Shown here: piece after piece, positions 60,603-64,000 of the stretch
Layout: each line of letters begins with the position of its first letter
Numbering within the stretch: the first letter of the stretch is position 1
NCBI RefSeq assembly: GCF_900090045.1
Contig: NC_041777.1
Location: 186,001 to 250,000 of the forward strand
Length of the DNA: 64,000 nucleotides
Source: Plasmodium malariae
Taxonomy: Eukaryota; Apicomplexa; Aconoidasida; Haemosporida; Plasmodiidae
Direction: 5' to 3'
Position numbers and translations under genes: made by a program
The notes under the pieces: generated by a model
Seen by the model: only the letters and a program-made list of their open reading frames with translations
Databases searched by the model: none
What the model was told of the DNA's origin: nothing

Positions 60603-62024
60603 TTATGTATGAATCAGTAGGAATAATATAACTACCAAAGAGCTGAACGACTCGAACTGAGAAGAAGATAATCCAAATAGATTTTGCCAAAAAGTTCTTT
60701 TCTTTCTTCGTCGTGGATCTCCATTTAAACTATCTCCTACATTATACTTATCATAAATATTATCATTATATGATTTTTCCGCTTGATTATTATTAATGCT
60801 ATTACTATTATTACTACTATTACTATCATCATGTTGTTTACTTTGTACCTTGCTTCGGTTGTAGTAATCTGCATTATATTTTGAATCACTCCTATTTAAT
60901 TTATTCGCTTCGTTTTCATAGTTTTTTTCATTTTCTGGATTTCTCAAACTTTTATAAATATTCCATTTATTATTATAATATATGCTATTTTTATTATCAT
61001 AAGGATCTTGAGAGTCGTCTTCTTGGTATCTTTGTCCCATGGGTTCAATATTTGCCATCTCCTCGTCCACTGGCATGTAATCTCTTCGTTCCTCAATTTG
61101 TTCTATATCATCTTCATTATCAAATAATAAACCATTTCCTTTATTTGTGTATATATACATAGTTCCTACATACCTGTCTCTTTTACAAACACAACTAATT
61201 TTTATATTTTCTGTTATAACATCTGGGAATACGATATAAGATACATATGAATGAGCTTTTGATAAATTTACATCAGTGGCTGGATCTGGAATAACTCTAG
61301 AGTTTGGTATTAAATTATTGGATGATAATATAATATCACTCCCATAATAAACATTATGAAAACAATTATTTGGTATTAATTCTAAATTATCATTATAATT
61401 ATTGTTGCTTTCTTTTTTATAACAATTTATCCCTACAACATCCATTGGGTAAGCATGTATAACACAAGAATAATTTTCATTGAGTGCTACGTTATTAGTT
61501 AAATCTCTTCTAGATAACATATTATCTCCAAAATCACAACCTTTTATTTTCTTTCCTGTTTTTTTATAACTTATTTTCATTATTTGTTTAATATGACTTT
61601 TATATTCTCCATAACATATGCAGCTAATATCAAGATCTTTGTTGGAATAAGGTGTACTATAAAATGAAAAGTATTCAGTTAATGTTGAATTATTTGACTC
61701 AAACACATTTTGAAAAATCTCATACGTATCAGTTTCTGGAGAATATTCATTAGGGTTGCTCTGATTCACATATGACTTAGCAGCACAGTTTTCCGGAAGT
61801 ACTCGTCCTTTAATACTAATGTCCATATTAAAATTACAACTAAATAATAATAACTTGCCAAATTCATTATTTAAAATACATTCCTCAAGTTCATCTGCAT
61901 TTATATTCACAGAGCACATATTCACATTTCCTATGCTTATCACTTTTTTTATCACATTGCCATATGTTAAGCACTTGAAAATGCCTAAAACAATGTAGTA
62001 CAAGAAAACTTTTTTGGGTTTCAT
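60603..62024 (-). CDS. P52: 6-cysteine protein P52 (P36p), GPI-anchored, 473 aa
   Basis: Single exon from the ATG at 62024. Residues 1-22 are a signal peptide (MKPKKVFLYYIVLGIFKCL). Two 6-Cys domains follow, each with six cysteines: domain 1 from NMCSVN to ISCICYG, and domain 2 from GCDFGDN to ISCVCKR. A low-complexity Asn/Ser linker of about 120 residues comes next. The C-terminus is hydrophobic (SSLVVILFLLIHT) after a small-residue stretch, a typical GPI-attachment signal. P52 works with P36, encoded just downstream on the same strand, in sporozoite invasion of hepatocytes and vacuole formation; loss of the pair arrests liver-stage growth. The 6-Cys domains match the family in cysteine spacing and the GCDFG signature. 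Confidence 0.95.
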   Translation of the reverse strand: MKPKKVFLYYIVLGIFKCLTYGNVIKKVISIGNVNMCSVNINADELEECILNNEFGKLLLFSCNFNMDISIKGRVLPENCAAKSYVNQSNPNEYSPETDTYEIFQNVFESNNSTLTEYFSFYSTPYSNKDLDISCICYGEYKSHIKQIMKISYKKTGKKIKGCDFGDNMLSRRDLTNNVALNENYSCVIHAYPMDVVGINCYKKESNNNYNDNLELIPNNCFHNVYYGSDIILSSNNLIPNSRVIPDPATDVNLSKAHSYVSYIVFPDVITENIKISCVCKRDRYVGTMYIYTNKGNGLLFDNEDDIEQIEERRDYMPVDEEMANIEPMGQRYQEDDSQDPYDNKNSIYYNNKWNIYKSLRNPENEKNYENEANKLNRSDSKYNADYYNRSKVQSKQHDDSNSSNNSNSINNNQAEKSYNDNIYDKYNVGDSLNGDPRRRKKRTFWQNLFGLSSSQFESFSSLVVILFLLIHT

Positions 62025-63571
62025 ATTTTATCCTCCCTTGCAGCACATAGCAAACAAGCAGATGGCAAAAGCTTCACGTGAAAAGTAAAAACGAACAAGT
62101 GAAAGGGAGCTACAATAAAATAAGATATATCAACAGAGGAAATACGCGGGGAGCATAAGATGGGGGATATTCAGGCAGTGAGACAGTGATCCGTCTTAAA
62201 ATGAAGCAAATATCTAAAGGTAAAGGAGGTCAAAAAATGACAAAAAGGAGACAAAAAAGAAACAACAAAAACCGTAAAAAACGACAAATAAGTGACAGAA
62301 AAAACGACAAAAAAGTGACGGAAAAAACGACAAAAAAGTGACGGAAAAAACGACAAAAAAGTGATGGAAAAAACGACAAAAAAGTGATGGAAAAAAAGAC
62401 AAAAAAGTGACGAAAAAATAATGAAAAGGTGGCAAATTCTATATATGAACTGAGCAAAACAAATTTGTACCAAATTATTATTTTTTATCTTGTCTTATGG
62501 AGATGTTTGAACCATAACCTTAAGACTATCAAAAAAAAAAAATTATATTCCTTTAAAATTAAAATGTGTTAATGTATGTTTTACTTCGAAACGTAATTAA
62601 AATTACGCTCAAAAAAAAAAAAAAAGGGTAAAGTGTGAGCATGTAATATAATATAGCGTTTTAGACAAAATATCAACGTTTAAATAAATCCATGTGATAA
62701 TATTTTAATACTTTCTCTCAGCGACACAAATTAATGTTTTTAAAATGGAAAAAAGGAGTGAGGTGTAGAAAAAAAACATAAATTCATTTTTTTGGCCAGA
62801 AAAGCAAGAACCTGTGTAAATGCACGAGCTGTTTGTAAATAATCAAAAGTAGGAGGGACCTCTTTTCTCCTCTTTTTTCCCCCCCCCTTTTGCTTTATTA
62901 ATTTTTTGTTGCATGCAGCCCATAATACTCAAAAAAAAAAAGGAAAAGGACCTGTTTGTAATTCATTGAGTGTATAAATTGAAAGAAAAGAACAAAAAAA
63001 AATATATATATATTTTTATATATTTTTTTGTGAACACATATATATACTTTGTTTGTTCACCATTGCTGATATACTAATAAGAGTGAAAAAAAAAAAAAAA
63101 GAATTAAAATTTCAACACAATTTACTTAAATCCACATAAATTTGTTTTTTTCCATTTTTTCAAAATTTTAAAAAATTAAAAGGATCATTTTTCTCATTGA
63201 TGCTGATAATTTAGAGAACCTCCCACATGCTGACATTTTGAACTTCTTTTTATTTTATTTTATCTTATTTTATAACATTACAACGATAAAGTGAAATTGT
63301 TTAACATCTTTCGCAACTACAGTTTTTAGACCGTTGTACAAATGTTGTAAGCAATTAATTTTGAGAAAAAGTATTCTACATGTAAACAAATATACTTATG
63401 GGTTTATTTATTCGAATCATTTGAAGCAATGGAAAAACAAAAAAACGGAAAATTATGAATTGAAATTAAATATTAAAAATTACAAGTGAAAAATTATAAA
63501 TTAAAAAAAATGCTCAAAATGAAAGAGGAATTGTATATAGCAGTGAGGAAATTAATTTGTTCCAATATTAT
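62025..63571. other. Region upstream of P52
   Basis: Presumed P52 promoter and 5' UTR. Contains the 23-bp repeat at 62270-62420, A/T runs and a nine-base C run at 62880. A short patch at 62800-62845 (+) reads KSKNLCKCTSCL after an acceptor-like GGCCAG, but I could not build a convincing gene. Confidence 0.55.
62270..62420. repeat. 23-bp tandem repeat upstream of P52
   Basis: About six units beginning gtgacggaaaaaacgacaaa, with T/C and A variants. It lies 250-400 bp upstream of the P52 ATG, so possibly in its 5' UTR. Its A bias opens three minus-strand frames, which are artefacts. Confidence 0.93.
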
Positions 63572-63739
63572 ATGAGAGGAACATTTACGCGAAATGTTAC
63601 CTATTTAAAAAATAAAAAATTAAAAAAAATATATATATCGTTTCTCATGTTCATTTGTTGTACTATTATATATCAGATTCCATTTGTTTGTTCTCTTATA
63701 TTTCTGTTTGCATATGTTGGAACACTTCTTAACGTGTGA
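63572..63739 (+). CDS. Candidate small membrane protein, 55 aa
   Basis: Single open frame from ATG to TGA. It has a basic, polar N-terminus (MRGTFTRNVTYLKNKKLKK), then two hydrophobic stretches (YISFLMFICCTIIYQI and FVCSLIFLFAYVGTLL). The frame extends upstream without a start to a TAA at 63497. A second ATG frame (MLKMKEELYIAVRKLICSN, 63510-63575) overlaps it one base out of phase, so the true gene may be spliced or begin elsewhere. No family recognised. It lies upstream of P52 on the opposite strand. Confidence 0.3.
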   Translation: MRGTFTRNVTYLKNKKLKKIYISFLMFICCTIIYQIPFVCSLIFLFAYVGTLLNV

Positions 63740-64000
63740 AGAGCAGGAATGGAAGCAAATAAAATTACACCATTATGCGCCTATGAATGTACGTGGGTTA
63801 TATCACTTAAATGTATAAATACACTCAAAGGGATAATCAAATGCTAGCTAAAACTAAAATAAAAAATAAAAAGGAGGAATATTGTCCTATTTTGGAAGAC
63901 CCTTTTTGTGCTTGGTTATTTCTATGATCAGTCAAAATTTTTTCGTTTGTTGTCTCATTATTTGCACTATTGATAGGATATAAATTAAAGTTCTTTATTA

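Noticed and set aside
62214..62473. Three overlapping minus-strand frames upstream of P52
   Set aside because: They are translations of the 23-bp tandem repeat in successive frames.
1..64000. CRISPR arrays, insertion sequences, tRNA or rRNA genes
   Set aside because: None was seen. The tandem arrays lack spacer/repeat structure, and this is eukaryotic nuclear DNA.

Overview
The window is nuclear DNA of a malaria parasite (Plasmodium). It is very AT-rich and has long A/T homopolymers, (TA)n tracts, Asn-rich low-complexity proteins and short GT-AG introns. It also carries a recognisable gene set: a crooked-neck splicing factor, a BEM46/ABHD17-like hydrolase, a SET8-type histone methyltransferase, a giant two-domain ApiAP2 factor, and the tandem 6-Cys genes P36 and P52. 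From memory, SET8, AP2-SP2, P36 and P52 lie together in this order on P. falciparum chromosome 4 and its rodent counterpart, so this is a conserved chromosome-internal block. The long low-complexity insertions and wide spacers suggest a species outside the well-known P. falciparum and rodent references, but the species is not resolved.

Layout. 1-2574 (+): 3' part of an unknown gene beginning in a 24-bp repeat. 3826-6428 (-): unknown two-exon gene. 6429-11934: long spacer. 11935-15243 (-): CLF1, six exons. 18291-20336 (-): alpha/beta hydrolase. 20337-26415: divergent promoter region. 26416-30691 (+): SET8, the only long plus-strand gene after the first, with a frame break at a run of 14 A. 33024-46399 (-): AP2-SP2-like factor of about 4,360 residues. 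50316-51014 (-): small unknown two-exon gene. 52004-54436 (-): acidic protein with a C-terminal Ran-binding-like domain. 57474-58415 (-): P36. 60603-62024 (-): P52.

Reading the spacers by hand gave several small, mostly spliced candidate genes too short for an ordinary ORF scan. The best is a three-exon gene at 31329-32053 (-) for an 86-residue secreted-looking, Cys-containing protein. Next are a five-exon candidate at 17112-17828 (-) and two-exon candidates at 3201-3525 (+) and 49004-49226 (-). All four have consistent splice phases, but donors and acceptors were chosen by eye, so transcript evidence or conservation is needed.

Functionally the known genes are unrelated except P36 and P52, which act together in sporozoite invasion of hepatocytes, and AP2-SP2, a regulator in the mosquito/sporozoite stages. 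SET8 writes H4K20 methylation and CLF1 is spliceosomal.
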